Shown here: in pieces, positions 61,741 to 64,000 of the stretch | How positions within the stretch are numbered: position 1 is the stretch's first letter | How the letters are laid out: each line of letters begins with the position of its first letter | Source of the DNA: Tubiluchus corallicola | Lineage: Eukaryota > Priapulida > Priapulimorpha > Priapulimorphida > Tubiluchidae | Direction of reading: 5' to 3' | NCBI GenBank assembly: GCA_030141605.1 | Contig: JAQGDQ010000061.1 | Span: 483,685-547,684, forward strand | DNA: 64,000 nt | The notes under the pieces: model-generated | What the model was told of the DNA's origin: nothing | What the model saw: only the letters and a program-made list of their open reading frames with translations | The model's database searches: none | Position numbers and translations under genes: made by a program

Positions 61741-64000
61741 TAGTTTCTTATGTCAATTTACAAAACTGCACAAAAACGTTACACTGGTTTTATATCAGTT
61801 TCTGTGACGCTGAGTTTACATTTTGTCACAGAAATAATATTAGCTAGTTGTCCTAGTTTTATTTAGGCACGTGTCTAAAATCTTGTCAAGTACATTGATA
61901 ATGGAAATATTAATAGATTAAATTTAATACTAGTTTAGTATAGCATAAACGGTTAATAATACTACTTATTAATAACTTTGATGTGTCTGTTAGTACTACG
62001 AATAAATGCTTTTTGCTTTTATAAGCCCAAAACAAATGGTATAACATGGTAATAGTGTGGGCAGTAATGCGAATTACAGTATCTGTTGTCAATGCAATTA
62101 AAATGTCAAAATTGTAACGCATTTGGAAAACGAATAAATTTTCTGTCTTTTCTTACAGATGACTTTGCTTTTATGAAAACTAGTTTCACTTTCCATATAT
62201 TGCAATCATAATCAGACGTACACTAAGCATGAAGTCTTTATTGCACAGCCTGCATCTTTCAAAATTTTAAGTATTTCATCTCGATTCAATTATACAAAGC
62301 AGAAATCATTAATATCAAGCTGTTAGAAAATAAAACTGGATAGACAGCAGGAAGTGATAAATGTGATATTTATAATGCGGGTATAGGTACAGACTAAAGA
62401 CTGGAAAATATGTGTATGATTGTAAATTATAAAATATTGCTCGGATAGCAGACTGACTGGCTTTTAATTTCTCCTTCACACTTTCCAAGTCAAGATTCTG
62501 CAAGTCTTTTCACAAGATTCCTATTTCTAAACCGTTTAATTTTTTTACTCTCCGCTACGACGATGAATAACTCCAAAACCTCGCTACCTAGAACTAGCAA
62601 ACTTGTCGGGTACCTGGAGTAGGGGCTCAGACATTGGTATGGGGACCATTGACCGCGGTCAAAAGGTCATGAACATTGGATATCGGCTGTTTTTTCGATT
62701 ATCACTCAATCTTCCTAGTTTAGTATTGCTTTCGTGCGTTTATAGTAGATTTATTTTACAAATAGCTATTTTACTCTGCTTAAAATTAATTTTAACAAAG
62801 GCTAAACATCGTTTGAGTCCAACCAATTTCCGTAGTACTGATTTCGGCTTGTTAGCGCAAGTTCTTCTTTCAATTTACGAATCATTAGTAAGACTAGCTA
62901 AATTTTTAATAAGGTGAATGATCGTGAATACGTACACGTTGAGACAGAAAACAATTTAGCTTGCACTTAATGCCAGTTCATTTCTAGTAATAGTTCTTTT
63001 TGTTAGTCATCTTTCTCAAAAAGCCAGAAATATCACCAAGTTACAAAGAACCTACACCGAACAAATGCAAAAATTTATAGGTCCACAGCCTCTAAGCAAT
63101 AAATTATGATTTGTTCTGCTCAGTTCTCAGTACGAGTAGGCTATCCCCAGAATGCAATCATATAATGAACTGAACACAGTGATCCAAACACAAGGCTTCA
63201 GCCATGGGTTTCAGATTTAACGAAGCGTGACCAGTGGTCAGGCCTGTAATCAGCGCACATACCATTAAATCGCAACCACGTCTCCCCTGACATGGTTTGC
63301 GCAGGAGCAAATCAGGAATTACGGGATGTTTGGTTGTCTCTTGTGAATAAAAGCGCTCTTGTTGCTTTAATGAATGGTTACGTGTGTGTTTATAATGGAC
63401 AGAAGTGCAAATTAACGCCATTTTGCATTGATGAAAGGCTTCGTTAATAATAAATTGCTGCTTTGATCGCACTGTTGTGCATGCGATTTAACCTGTGTAA
63501 TGTTATCACCTAATGCTGTTCACATATGTATTAACCAATCGTACATTTACACTGAAACATTGTACAACACACGAATGCATGTAGAAACAACGTAAATACA
63601 TTGTTGCAAAATATTAAAAAGCGAACTAACTGATGTGTGAGGAATTGTACTTTTCCAGATTCTTTGACAGAAACCGGTAATTAAATTTGAATGCAGTTTT
63701 GAATAACATCGTCATATTTTCGTTTGTCAAAAGCGAAGTTTCCTTTCCCTTATAAATGAGGACGCAACACTGTTCTGCAAATTTTTCTATTGTGTTTCGG
63801 AAATGACGCAAAAAGTTAATAAAACTGCGCAGTAAATACAGTTTTAAACTGAAACGACAAGAATGCAACAATTTCAAAGCCGAATGCACATATAAAGCTG
63901 CGAAGTTTCAAGAGCATAACAAGGCTGTAAAAATTATGCCTGCTACAGGACGGCCTTGCGATGGCAAATACAGTGATTATTGGTAAAGTTCAGGCAGAGA

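Overview
This is an AT-rich, intron-rich, microsatellite-rich animal genomic window. The strongest taxonomic clue is a proctolin precursor: a signal peptide followed immediately by RYLPT and a single Arg cleavage site. Proctolin is an arthropod neuropeptide, and a short ligand-gated ion-channel gene of the ionotropic-receptor type fits a protostome too. I therefore read the window as arthropod (or close panarthropod) nuclear DNA. I cannot name the species.

Layout: (1) 5079-16575 (-): SLC23 nucleobase/ascorbate transporter A, 12 coding exons, with a possible alternative first exon at 17985-18065. (2) 21011-22432 (-): intronless divergent ionotropic receptor. (3) about 23311-31433 (+): glycine N-methyltransferase (GNMT) type gene; six exons are clear and a seventh, upstream, is inferred by matching intron phase. 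(4) 31690-42886 (-): SLC23 transporter B, with the same 12-exon architecture as A. (5) about 46268-57840 (+): proctolin precursor, with two clear coding exons, an inferred short last exon and an inferred 5' noncoding exon beside two CRE palindromes. The ends (1-4960 and 57841-64000) hold no gene I can recognise.

A and B are tandem paralogues separated by the receptor and GNMT genes. GNMT and B are convergent, with stop codons only 256 bp apart. No pathway links all five genes. The two SLC23 transporters are a local gene family and the rest look like neighbours.

The non-coding space is rich in repeats: a non-LTR retrotransposon fragment embedded in (ACTG)n; two short hAT-type elements with 8-bp flanking repeats; several inverted-repeat elements, including 251-bp arms around a TA/TC core; tRNA-related SINE-like pieces; multi-copy tandem duplications; and many long tri- and tetranucleotide tracts. 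Most long open frames in these tracts are artefacts. The items I would follow first are the cysteine-bridged C-terminal peptide predicted in the proctolin precursor, the non-standard substrate-signature residues in the two SLC23 paralogues, and the extended N-terminus and shortened substrate-loop region of the GNMT-like enzyme.
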